Assembly: GCF_001039355.2 (NCBI RefSeq)
Contig: NW_019775480.1
Coordinates: 193,605-257,604 of the forward strand
Origin: Lingula anatina
Taxonomy: Eukaryota > Brachiopoda > Lingulata > Lingulida > Lingulidae
Length of the DNA: 64,000 nucleotides
Direction: 5' to 3'
The notes beneath the pieces were generated by a model. That model saw only the letters and a program-made list of their open reading frames with translations, searched no databases and was not told the origin of the DNA. How positions within the stretch are numbered: position 1 is the first letter of the stretch; every line of letters starts with the position of its first letter. The position numbers and the translations under genes were made by a program. This document shows, in pieces, positions 49,532-61,267 of this stretch.

Positions 49532-49604
<73 letters not shown>

Positions 49605-52600
49605 AATAATTTATTCTAAAATACTGTGAAATGGCCAAGGTACAATTTATTAGGGGTTTATTGCAACATTTGTCCGCTAATTCTTGATGATTTTTGAAGT
49701 GAACATATCAATTTTGAAAATATAATCTGCATTTTCCTGTACTTATTAGTGATGAAGAGGAGGAAGACTACTCAAAGGGCATAAATCATTTTTTACAACT
49801 GGTACAAGAGAGAAAGAAGATCAGGGACAGTCATGAAGGATCATATGATGTGAACCATGTAGGCATAGAAAACAGACTAGTAGCATGTGCAACATTTGAG
49901 AAGAAATTTTGGTGAGTTCTCCATTATTAAAGATTATAAACAGGTTGTTATTGCATTTTTCATGATATACTAGTACTAGTGATATTTTCATCAGATGCAT
50001 TCAAAATGAAAGTTGCCATATTGTCTTTAAGAAGTGCTTAAATTTTGAAATACATTTTACAAAAAAAATCAGTTTGGTTGTTACACATAGTTCTCCAACT
50101 GTTAGTTCCTGCTTATGTTTGAGTTATGCACTAAAGATGGCAGAAAGATGATGTGATTATCTTTGTTTCAGCAAACCAGGGGAGCGCGTAGTTCACCTAA
50201 CATTGGTAGCTGTGCGCCAGAGGTATAGGAAGCATGGCATTGGAAAATACCTCATCCAGGTGTGGTGGTTTACGAACTACAAATAAAATACAATTTTACA
50301 ACCATTGTGAAAACATTAACAGTTTCGATTTTAATATGATGGGTACTAGCAAGAAGATAGTTATTACTGTCATGATTAGACATTCATACTTATTAAACAG
50401 ACCTCCATATCATACAAATTAAGTTTTTTTATTGTATTTACCTGTATATATATATATATATATTACAAATATCAACTACTTTGTCAGACATATGCTTTCT
50501 TTCAAAAAGTTATGTTTTTTGAACAGTGATAATCTGATGTATTTCCAGCAAATCAAGGACCAGTCAGTTGTGGGCCAGTATGATGCAATAGTGGTCCATG
50601 CTGACAACTCCGCCATTGATTTCTTTGAGCGGTATGGTTTCAGTGATGATGTGGTCCTCAACAGCAGATGGGAGTAAGTCATTATTACTGTATTACATGC
50701 TGTAATTGGTAAATGGTATTTCCTAAAACATTATATTTTCCAGTTTTATTTCAGTGTTTTTAAACATTAAAGACACTTTTAAAAAAAGTAAAATAAACTA
50801 GAGGGTAATTGGGTCTGAAAATTGTTAAAGTCTTTGTCACAGATTATACATGAATGGATTAAGTGTGTTGTCGTTGTTGTTAGCATGTTGCTGAGATTTG
50901 GAGTATTTTATTGTCTTGTTTTTGTCTGATTACAGTGAGTTTGCAGAGCAGTTCACACAGTGCACATTGATGTCTTATCTTCCACCATTCACTAGTGAGT
51001 GTTTTTTGTAAAGAAAATGCAATTGTACATTTAAATATGCTGAACGAATATAAGATCTGACAGTGAAGCTGCTAGATACTCGGACTAAGAGCATAAAAGA
51101 TGTTTCTAATGACATGTCTGGATGATGTTCAGTGAATGTTAGAAATCTTTTTTATTTCCCAAAACTTTTTAATATTGTATTTCTCATCTTTTTATTTTCC
51201 TTTTTTTTTCGAGTTTGTGCATGTTCCTTTTTTTCTCATCATTGTCATTGAGAACATAATGACAAATTTATTTAATCAAGGTTTTGGGTTCTAGATAAAA
51301 GTAATTAGTATATCTTTTGCCATCTAATCTGAGGAACAGTGTAAGTGAAGAAACAAAGTTGGGCACATGTTGTCAGGAAAAGGTTCTGTAGAATGGATGT
51401 TTTTGTTAGTAAAAAAAACTTGATCTTATCAATTTTTCTTTCAATTTGTACTGATGATAACATTCTTCTTATGCCACATTTTGTTATTTACAGCTGAAGG
51501 AGTCCTTGGCAACAAGAGACCAGAACTGGACATACTGCTGATGGAGCTGGAAATAAAAAAGTGGTAAGTTTGGGGATTTTTTAAGTGACCCACAATGGGC
51601 TCACTGTATTTAATTTTTAATTGGAATGTGGGGAAAATGATAAATCATGTTAATTCACCCATGAATCCAATAGCAAGCTTATATCATCATTTGACACATC
51701 CGTATTTACTGTGTATCATGCTTTGATGTTCTGTTATGTATATAAACCAGGCGACACAAGAGTTTAGAAGCTTACCAGGCTGAGATATCATGTATGAACA
51801 GACTGAGGAGTGAGATCATCCACCTTAGAGCTTTAGTAAGTTTGACTTTATTTTAGGTTAGAAATTTGAAAGAAAATGGTACAGAATCATTTTTGGAGCA
51901 CTAAGAGCTACATTGTACATCTGTGAGTTTCCGTACACTGAAAAGAGCATTCATTCATCCATTCATTCATTCAGTCTCTTATCATTAAAGGTGACATCTC
52001 AGCAAGATCTCATATCAAGTTTGGTCCAAGAAAATGAATCCCTCGGACATGAAAAGTTCATGCATGGTGAGTACAAAACAACCTTACACATTCAAATATG
52101 GTTGAAATTACACATATATTTTTAAAACTTTATATGATAACTGTGCTTATATATTAAATATTCTACCATAGTTTGAAGTTTGTACTAGTAAGTGTAAATG
52201 ACATACTGTATAAATGTTCCTGGATTTTGTTCTGCTGCACAATAACAGAAGACAAACTCAGTAAGTAATTGTGGTGGTGTGCCAACATCAGACTTAACTT
52301 ATTTCTTTTAAAGATATTTTTAGAGTGCAGGAATATGTTACTTTTTCCTCAAAACTAGTACTTAAAAAAAAGCATCTGTTTTGCACTAATCTTCCTTGTT
52401 TCAGTAACAGTGGTTTCATTTTTTTTTAGTTTGGTGTTGACAAAATACAGCATTTAAGTGGCAAAAATGATTCTAATTTTGGTTTAGATATATGAAGTGT
52501 CTGGTGAAGAATAGTTTGGAATGGACTTCTTAGGAAGCATTTAAAGTTGTATTGATCGTGTTAAACTGTTTTCAACAACTTGATCATACATCTTCAGGGA

Positions 52601-55600
52601 CAATTCCATACCTTTATTTTAATTGATTCGTCAAGAACATGCAAACATTTTACAAGAACTAGTTATTGTTTTTTTTATTCAAATAAAATGCCTATTATAA
52701 TTTTTGTTAAAAGCCCAGTTTCATATAACGATAACAATGTAGAGAATCACTGATGTTTAGCAGAGTATTGTTATGTAAATTGCTTTGCATGTTTGCTTTG
52801 GTCCACAAGACACCTTTGCATTCATGGTTATATTGTAATAAGAATCCCATGAAACTAGCTTTAATGGATCAAGCAAATATTCTTACCTTCTGAATAGTTA
52901 TTTGTTAGCATTGCAAATAATGTGTAGAGCTGTAAGAGCAAGTCAACCAGTCTAGGGTACCACTCATTTAGTAAGATGAAATGATAATGGGGATCATCCA
53001 AGATACCACAAAAACTTTTGCCTTTGTGTGAAATAGAACAATATTTTGCTGGATTTGGAGGACACTGGAGTCAGATATAATGGCAGACAAGCAAGTGCAC
53101 TGAGGTAATGAATAAAAATTCAGAGAATTTTTCCACAGCTTTTTTTTCTGGCTATTTTCTCTTCAAAGTTTTGAAGAATTATAACCCACATTGTATTGCA
53201 CAACAGAATGAGCTCACCATAGTTTGTGCACCGCTTTTGTATTGTTTTCTAAGATGACATTCCTAGAGCTTGAACCTTATTGCTAAGAAGTTTATCCCAC
53301 CTCAAGGGTTCTTGCATGTTTTCTTGTCTCATAATTTTTAAAACATCACTAGGTGCCAAGAGCCTTTACATCAGAAAATGATACAGTTAAAAGGATGTTT
53401 TTGGCCAATACATGGTTCTGAATACATAAATTGTATGCTTATATTGATAGTCCTAGAAGTAAATCCAGAAAATTCTGAGTAATACACACACAAAATTAAA
53501 GAAAATAGTTAATTTTCTTTTTCTGTTTTTGGCAGGGAATTTCAGTAGGATTTGCACATCTGAATAAACATATACACCTTGATGACTTGTATTGTAACTG
53601 TTACATAATACACTGATACTAAAAGCCAATACCTTTACAAATTTCCATTAATTGGATAATTTGGTGATCAGTTTGGTAAATTATGGACCCTGTTATTGAC
53701 TTAATCCAGGGCACTCCATATCTGGTTAAGATGTATGTTTACTTTGGATAAACAGTGAATGAAAATTGTTGGTCAAATCATAACACCCAGCTCTGTCATG
53801 TCAACCATTTATGAGGGCTATGACCAGAGGTCATTGATGGAATTTTGTATTGATATGGCCATTAGTGCCCGAGTTATAATGAAAGTTCACAGTCTAGGCA
53901 GGCATTAAAGTCTGGGTAACTGTTTGAGCTGGTACTCGGTATGTAGTTACAGTGTTTTGGACTGTCATTGTCCTGATCTTTGTGTGACACATGTACTGGC
54001 ATGTATAACCAAAGGCCGCATAAGGGATAATTGCTGTTTGTGACTTGGAGCTGCAGATTTGGGATTGCAGTCATTGAATTAATGACTTTAACCACAATTT
54101 CATGGTCTGATTGTAAAAATACCTCATGTAATTATAAACTATGGACAGTTTGGGCAGCTTTCATCCAGATCTTGTGCTGTTTACATACAGGCTCTTTTTC
54201 TTGACCATAAATATTAAAATATTGTAGTAATGTGCTCTCGACAATCTTCATCATGTACAGAAAGTGCTAAACAGGCAGGTAAAGGGAATTGTGGTTTGCA
54301 ATTCATGGTGCTCACAGCAAGTATTTTCAATCAGACTATGAAATTGCAGTTAAAGTAATTAATTCAGGGATCTCAATCACAAATCTGTGGCTCCAAGTCA
54401 CAAATAGCAATTTGGTTTATAAGGCCTATCACAAGAGTTTGGCAGATGATTCTATTGATTTATTATTACATAACTTACACTGCAGCATAAGCTGGTAACA
54501 GTGTAAATACAGTATAATATAAAACCAGTGAATGTCACATACGTCAACACACAGCTAAGAACTTCATTATACATAATGACAGTGTGCAAACACATAATAT
54601 AAGAACAGTACACTTCATAACAATAGACACAACAAGTCTCACAAACCAAGTGAAGGCAACTGAAACTTATCCTCAGAAATGTAACTTAATATTAATTTCA
54701 GTGTAGACATTTTGGCATGGAAGAAAGGATAGAATTAGAAACAATTTAGGTTATTTTCAGATTTTTGTTTGCTGTATGCTTGAATATCTTGTTGTGTCAA
54801 TCAATGAATATGTTTATGTGTTAATATGTTTTCTAACAAATTTGTGCATGTTTGCGTACACATGCATTTATTTGTATGCCTGGGGGTAATTTAACAGCTG
54901 GCCACTAAATGGACTGTTGGAAATTCAAGCTTCACCTTTGCAAACAAAAAGTCATGTTTGTGACAACAAAAAGTATATGTGCCCTGTTGTCCTTGAGCTG
55001 CAGTGACTTGTCTAAATAGTGTGAATGCATTTCATAAGAAATTATTGATTTTTTCTTTGTGAATGATTTTACTGTGCTTTCAGAACGCGAGTTCTTGGAG
55101 TACCGTCTTGCAGTAGCCAAGGCAGCTGTCAGCAAAGCATCAGATGACAACTCAGGTAGGTGTTCATTGCACACATCTTCTCTAGGTGGAAATTTATATA
55201 TCAAATGGAATGTGTGGCAACTTTGTAGGCAGCAGGCAGTGAGATGAGAAGGAAGCTTTAAAAAAGTTCTGTCTGTTGACAACTTTTGACATATTATGGC
55301 AATTAACCAAAACAACTGATATGCACAACAAAGTATTTGGAAGCCTAAACATTAATTTTCTTTGTTAAAAAACTTATCCTTAACCTGCTGTTGCTGTGCA
55401 GGTGACGAAGGCGACATCTCTGTAGACCAACTGATAGCAGACATGGAGAAGGAACTGCAGTTCAGAAATCTGATGGACAGAAAGGAGTCTGATGCATTTG
55501 ATGGAGGATTTGGTGAGTATGTAGAAATACATGGGAAAAACAGTAGTAATGGCTCTGAGCTTAGTGAGAGAGGCATTGTAATTTGAAGTCAGTTCATCAT

Positions 55601-58600
55601 TGTGCTCCAAGCACTTTATTTCCAATATTGATGACTGAAGTGATAGAAATACAAATCGGTGCAACATGATTAACCTGAAGCTCTCTACAGGTATATGTTA
55701 ATCAAAAACAAGCATGGTGGTCCATGATTACTATATGTAAAAAATTGAATTAATTGTAATTAATGTAAAAATCAGTTTGATAAGACTTGTCCTCATTTCA
55801 TCTGGAAAGGCCAAACCTAGACTACCAGTACAGCAGTGACACCTTGGCGTCATATTTGATCAAATGATATCAATAGGTGTCATGAAATTCTCCCCTCCTA
55901 AACACTATATACACAAGAGATTTTCTTGACCAATATTTAATTTTTTTACAGCTTATTGTTTGCAATCTCATGTGGTAACAATTTTACATCCAGTTTCATT
56001 GTTTTAAAAGAAGCATATTTATCATTCGCTTTCACAGTATGTATTGTACTCTCAGGATTTCTTGCACTGCATAATTTTTACTTTGCATTGAGGCAGGTGA
56101 TGTGAAACCTGCATGCGGTAAAATTCTCTGATTGTGTCTACCTTCATTGATCACAGTATTGACAAGCAGGGATACTGGCTCATAGCTGTTATATGTATTG
56201 ATCCAAAATCAACACTTGAAGATTAAATGTCAAAAGATGCTTTCTGCAAAATAAGCTTGGTCAAAGAATAATCTAGTGTCAGTTTTCTTCCCTTAAGAAT
56301 AATGAAATATGTCTATCTTATAAAAAAGGCTCTAGGGAAATACAAATACTATTATAAGTCTACAGTTTGAAGCATATACCAGTTTTAATAAATGTAACTA
56401 GAATAAACAGTAAATAATAAACTTGCCATTCCCCTCACCATGTTTTAATCAGTGAAGTTGATTACAAAATGTTAAGTAGTAATTTGATATACTTATGTTA
56501 AATATTTAGAAGATGCTGTGACTGCCAGAAATGAATTATAATTTATCAATCTGCACCAGACCGAGAAATCTTTATTTATTTATTCATTTACCCTTTTCTA
56601 TCACTACATTCTAGAAGCACCATAAAATCTTTGAATAAATTTCTGTTCATCTCTCAGTGCAGTGGGTGAGATGAAATGATGTGCTAGTTGAGATCTTGAC
56701 TTCAAACCTAAAGTTGTGTCATGATTGCTGGGTCACATTCATGGTTTAACTGACAATCAATACTTACTCTTCATCAATTCATTATCATGTGTGGTCTGCT
56801 TTATGTTCACTTCAGTAAACCTGACTCAGGGGAGTTAAATAATCACGTTTGTTATATATATTATTTTTATATTTCAGACTCATCTCGGTATGTAGTGACA
56901 CCAGAGGGAGGCACCAATGAGCCCTATGACCATGGCAGAGACATTGCAGAGTTTCACAGACTGACAGAAGACTTCAAAGCAGGGATAGGGAAAGATAAAG
57001 ACATGCCAGGAAAGTGTGAGGTTACAATGATTTCCAAGGTAAAGAAATAAAGCTGAGTTTGATGTCAGGAGATTTAAAATTTGATATGATTTATAAGAGT
57101 GTTACTCCTTTTTTATTTGTTTGTTTGCTAGTTAAATTATTTTAACTTGTTTCTTGCTTATTTTATTTTACATTTTTAACTGTTTGGAAAGTATTTGCAG
57201 GTTCAGTTCTAGTAGTCAGTTTTCCTTCAGACTTTCCTCACTCAGAATGTCCATGAGAGGTATGAAATGAGACTGCAGCATTTAAAGGACCCCACATTTA
57301 AAATGAGACTGTATTTCTGTGGCAGTTTGGAGCACCCAGAAAGAATTCAAGAGATAATGAAGAATGGTTTCTCAGAAGAAGGTTTGTTTTCAAAAGTTTA
57401 ATTAAAATGTTTCTTTGAAGTGTATTGCTAAAATTGCACATACTGTATGTATGCAAATTATGTTTTGATACATGTAGGTTTATTACTGTCTGTTAAATGG
57501 AATTATTGTGTATGAATATTTTTGTATTCTGATATATTTACACCATTGCAATATAAAACTGTTTTTTCTTCAGATTTTTCTCATGGTGAATATGGCCGAG
57601 GTCTGTATTTCTCTCAGTTCCCATCAAAAGCAGCTCAGTTTTCAGCAGTAAGTACTTTAATTATCAAACAGACAACTGGTTTTTACCAAGGTATTATTGA
57701 ATAGAGCTAAACAAAACATAAAACTTAACATAACCACAAACTGTAAATGAGAGTAAACATATAGCTATTTCTATCCCATCCTATACTTGAGTCTGGTAGA
57801 ACGTGGGGGCACTTGAGGATTTTGCAACCAATTCTCTTTACTCCCATCTGTGGTCTGTTTTGCTGCTCAATTTCAGCCCAGTCCAATCTGTGATGTTATT
57901 CTCCCATCTCTTTTTTGTTCTGCCTCGTCTTCTTCCTCCTTGTATTGTTCCTTGCAAAACTGTTTATGCAAGTCCTGTTGCTCCTGTGACATCTATTAGA
58001 AAACAAAAATTGTGTTACAAATAGAATACAATCAAAAATCTGTTCAAATAAACTATTTTAAAATTCACAAAAAAAAAAAAAAAGACATCTCTTCAGTGAG
58101 TGTGTATTTTAGAAAATTATTGGGTAAGGTATTACTTTCAGCTTGGCAAGATGATACTTGCTGAAGTCGCATTGGGAAAGACAGAGAGTGTCCTAAAGAA
58201 AGATAGAGCCAGGGTATTTCCTCCCAGAGGGTTTGATTCCATAGTGGTCAGTAAACTGTGTTATTATGTGTTTTATGATCAACACTTATGTATCATATTT
58301 TACATACATAATGTGCATTTAAAGTACCCCAATTCTTTTGTGGTGTTAGATTCCAAAATCATAGTATGAAATCACAAAGCCAGAATAAAGAGATACATAA
58401 TCATTCTTACAAATTATGACTTATTTGCAATGAAAATTTTGTTCTGTGTAAATGATGATAATTTCAGAAAACTAAGGATTCTCTAAAGCATACAGTTCAG
58501 AAATCAGTTGGACAGTGTACATAATATTTTCAGGTCCCAGGCAGACTAGCACCAAGTGAGGGAGCACCCCTTTCTGGCACCCCCAGTCTCAACCAAGAAT

Positions 58601-58665
58601 ATGTTATCTTTGATGCAAATCAGGCAGTACCACTGAATATGATAGAGTTCACAACCACAGCATAG
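46335..58665 (+). CDS. Two-domain protein: GNAT acetyltransferase-like plus PARP-like
   Basis: Seventeen exons give 721 aa: 46335-46595, 47777-47912, 49019-49316, 49750-49911, 50172-50259, 50549-50673, 50936-50994, 51494-51563, 51751-51835, 51991-52066, 55084-55155, 55402-55512, 56878-57038, 57231-57381, 57574-57647, 58142-58246, 58534-58665. All borders are GT-AG and phases agree. Residues 1-135 have no domain I know. Residues 135-245 are Lys/Glu-rich, with runs of acidic residues. About 250-375 match a GNAT fold: LTLVAVRQRYRKHGIGKYLI is motif A (acetyl-CoA loop Q/RxxGxG), and VVHADNSAIDFFERYGF is motif B. A coiled coil follows. Residues 515-721 resemble a PARP catalytic domain: YFCGSLEHPERIQEIMKNGF, YGRGLYFSQFPSKAAQFS and QEYVIFDANQAVP. 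The Tyr (630) and Glu (700) of the usual His-Tyr-Glu triad are present, but the His position reads Cys (598). Dual acetyl/ADP-ribosyl transfer is inference. I know no named human orthologue. Confidence 0.85.
48398..48680. mobile_element. MITE with ACCTCCGCCAAGG termini
   Basis: Inverted ends ACCTCCGCCAAGG (48418-48430) and CCTTGGCGGAGGT (48667-48679) bound a short non-coding body. The body contains AATTTCATCAAAATCAGTCC, ATAACTTTTTGAGTTAT, a (CAAA)n tract and GGGTGAAAACATAACCTCC. The short hairpin GCACTCAGAGAGTGC just outside the left end is probably part of the element. I recall a near-identical core from many unrelated animal genomes, so this is likely a widespread family. It lies in intron 2 of the GNAT-PARP gene. 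Confidence 0.75.
49511..49610. repeat. (ATC)n then (ATT)n compound microsatellite
   Basis: About six ATC units pass directly into about 24 ATT units in intron 3 of the GNAT-PARP gene. Confidence 0.9.
54030..54411. repeat. Imperfect inverted repeat, 84-bp arms, intronic
   Basis: The left arm (54030-54113, starting ATTGCTGTTTGTGACTTGGA and ending TCTGATTG) is the imperfect reverse complement of the right arm (54328-54411, starting CAATCAGACTATGAAATTGC and ending CAAATAGCAAT). Identity by eye is about 80%, with a loop of about 214 bp. It lies in the 3-kb intron 10 of the GNAT-PARP gene. It may be a foldback element, and the intron RNA could form a long hairpin. Confidence 0.75.
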
Positions 58666-58890
58666 ACATAGGCAGACTTGGGCAGTACCATTAAATATTA
58701 TTAGAGTTTACATAGATGAACTCAGGCACTACCACTGAGTATGATAGAGTTCACAACCACAGCATAGACATAGACTTGGACAGTTCCACTGAAAATTATA
58801 AGAGTTTATAACCTTAGCATAGACATGGATGAACTCAGGCACTACCACTGAACATGATTAGAGTTTACAACCACAGCATAGACATAGAAA
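58622..58890 (+). repeat. Minisatellite copying the end of the last coding exon into the 3' UTR
   Basis: About five degenerate units of 50-60 bp follow one another. The first is coding (AGGCAGTACCACTGAATATG, ATAGAGTTCACAACCACAGC, ATAGACATAG) and includes the TAG stop. Later units keep the pattern GGCA-TACCACTGA-TATGA-TAGAGTT-ACAACCACAGCATAGACATAG with substitutions and small deletions. The reading frame already ends in unit 1, so the further copies are untranslated. Confidence 0.85.
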
Positions 58891-59902
58891 GAATCAGGTA
58901 CATAGAATATAAGTGTTGTTGTTAGAGAGAATATTTAAGACCTTCATACATCTATTGTATGTGAAAAAAAAATTGAAAAGGAGCAATGGGTACATGAAGA
59001 AACCTTGCCTCTTTTTGTATATTCGATTAGTCATGTAATACACAATTTTATGATTAACAGAGGAATTTTGTTAATTAAATGTTGTAATGTTTTCTAACAC
59101 TATTTACATTGATAGTTGAAAATTATGTAAATACAGTGTACAAGTGTTAATGTTTATGATTAAAATACAAAAACACCTGTCCTTTTAACATACAAGTGGC
59201 TTAGGACAATGCAACACTTTTATTATTTGTTGAAATACGTAGGTTTATAACAATGATGAAAAAGTAATGCCTCATAGTCCTAGCTTAAAAACATTTTGTT
59301 TTATTGATAGAAAACACATTTAGTCTCTTTAAAACCAATTTACTTTTTTGCCAATTTTATTATTATTGTTATATGTATATATTAAATTTTAATGGTAAGT
59401 GTAAGTACAGATGCTTTTTGGATGTTGTGCTGTTATAAATGGGATGAAAGCTAACTGTCCTGAACAAAACGCTCATTTTTTTCTTACAAGAGTAAATTTT
59501 GTTGATGTTAGATGATCTTTAACCAAGGACAAAATTTAATATGTACATGTGTGTGCGTGTGTTGATTAAACACTGAATAGAAACCTGTTAATATTTTTCT
59601 AATATTAACCATTTAGCTTGTATAAAATGTTTTGTATATAAAATTCATTCATTAATTCAGTGTTTTGTCTCTTCTGTTATATCGTATGTTATTTTCCTAT
59701 TCCAACTGAGCAAAATAACAGATAGCTTACCAATGAAAGAACGATGTCAAATATCACCCCAACCCACTTCCACCCCTGAGAAAAGGGAAAAATTATCTAA
59801 GAAATTATCTAGGAAAAATATCTCTGTCATCTTATTTCTATTCAAATTGATTGATCTACTACATCTTCACTTAAAATCTTTCTTCATTCCGACCGGTGTC
59901 AT
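58891..59902. other. 3' UTR and intergenic stretch
   Basis: The left part is presumably the 3' UTR of the GNAT-PARP gene. No AATAAA close to the stop was identified with confidence; the variant ATTAAA near 59160 is one possibility. No coding exon, RNA gene or repeat was recognised before the transposon that starts at 59903. Confidence 0.45.
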
Positions 59903-60357
59903 CAGTGGCGGATTTAGAGGGGGGGAGGAGGGGTCAGATGGGTCCTGACCCCCCCCCCCCCCCCCTTCGGTTTCTGAAAAATATATCGCACCTCTTGAAA
60001 TTAGAATTTTGACTAATTAAAAGTTTAGTTCTAAACCGTACAAAAAGGACACTGTTTGCTCTCCAAAAGACCAAAAAAAAAATTTCGGAGTCCTTCAGCA
60101 GGGCCTCAACCCCACACCAAGGGGGGCTATGGTCGGCTTCGCATCAGAGCCCCCCGTCCCCTCCATGGCCGTAGCCTGAGCAAAATGCCAGGGGGGGGGC
60201 AGTAAGCGGACACGAGGGGGCAAAGCCCCCTGAGTGGGGAGGTTGTGGGAGGGGGTGTCCCACGGTGTGGAAAATTTTTAAAAACTGTATGTATAATACT
60301 GCATTCTGGTGCATTTTAACTGTTATCTATTGCTCAATCAGAAGTCAGAAATTGCGA

Positions 60358-60419
60358 NNNNNNNNNNNNNNNNNNNNNNNNNNNNNNNNNNNNNNNNNNN
60401 NNNNNNNNNNNNNNNNNNN
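60358..60419. other. Assembly gap (62 N)
   Basis: A run of N lies inside the composite transposon, flanked by C/G homopolymer-rich sequence. Its true length is unknown. Single ambiguous bases also occur at 6852 and about 63754. Confidence 0.99.
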
Positions 60420-60501
60420 GCTGCCCCCCCTGCCCCCCGGAGGCTACGGCCCTGCCCTCCCCCCCCCATTCAAATAATCCTGGATCAGCCCCTGGTAACG
60501 T

Positions 60502-61154
60502 ATGTATCATGTGAATATTTTTTACAAATCGTTTGAAGACAATTCCCTCTTTTGTCCCATTTCTATTTTATTGAAACCTAATGTGCAGTAAAATATAGGT
60601 GTTGGCTCAACAGAAGTTTGAGACAGCTAACAGTTATTAAAAACATAGGTAGCGTATGTATCGATGGATATCAAAATCGGTATGACAATGTAACAAAGGG
60701 GAATGTGCAACGTAGAAACAAACGTGCCCGCATGCATGACGCCGCACGCACTCACCTATTTGCGCCGACGGACAACTAACAACGTAAACAACAACAACAA
60801 TCTACACGCAATTTGGTAACGTTTGTATCGATACATACATAGACTCTACATTACCGATACATTGTTGTTGTTTACGTTGTTTGTTGTCCGTCGGCGCAAC
60901 TATGTGAATGCGTGAGACGGCATACATGCACCCACGTTTGTTTTGACGTCGGAAATTCCTCTTTGTTAGATTGTCATACAGAGTTTATTATCCATTGATA
61001 CATACATTACCTTTGTTTTTAAGAACTGTTAGCTGCTTCCAACTTCTGATGAGTCAACACCTATTTTTTACTGTATATTAGGTTACAATATAAAACGGAA
61101 CAAAAGAGGGAAGTTGTCTTCAAACTGTTTGTAAAAATTAGCCACATGATACAT
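60502..61154. repeat. Long imperfect palindrome, arms of about 300 bp
   Basis: The left arm (60502-60802, starting ATGTATCATGTGAAT) and the right arm (60860-61154, ending CACATGATACAT) are reverse complements at about 80% by eye over their full length. Landmarks paired across the arms are GCGCCGACGGACAAC, AACGTAAACAACAACAAC, AACAGTTATTAAAAAC and TTTGAAGACAA. The loop is under 60 bp. Such a structure is expected to be unstable in bacteria and hard to assemble, consistent with the nearby gap. Confidence 0.85.
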
Positions 61155-61267
61155 GAAATTAGAATTTTGACTAGCTGAATCATAGTTCTTAATCGTACCA
61201 AAATGGCACCGTTCAGCGCCCCCCCCCCTCCCCCCCCCCCTCAACACTAATCCTGGATCCGCCCCTG

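Larger units (their letters stand above)
59903..61267. mobile_element. Composite hAT-like foldback element, 1,365 bp
   Basis: The ends CAGTGGCGGATTTAGAGGGG and ATCCTGGATCCGCCCCTG are inverted repeats of the CAGGGGCGGAT type. The flanks share TGTCAT (59897-59902 and 61268-61273), a probable target duplication. A second internal terminus, AATCCTGGATCAGCCCCTG, lies at about 60476-60496, so one element may have inserted into another. A direct repeat (GAAATTAGAATTTTGACTA near 59997 and 61156) and runs of C/G beside the ends are also present. The long internal palindrome at 60502-61154 makes up the core. No transposase is visible. Confidence 0.7.
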
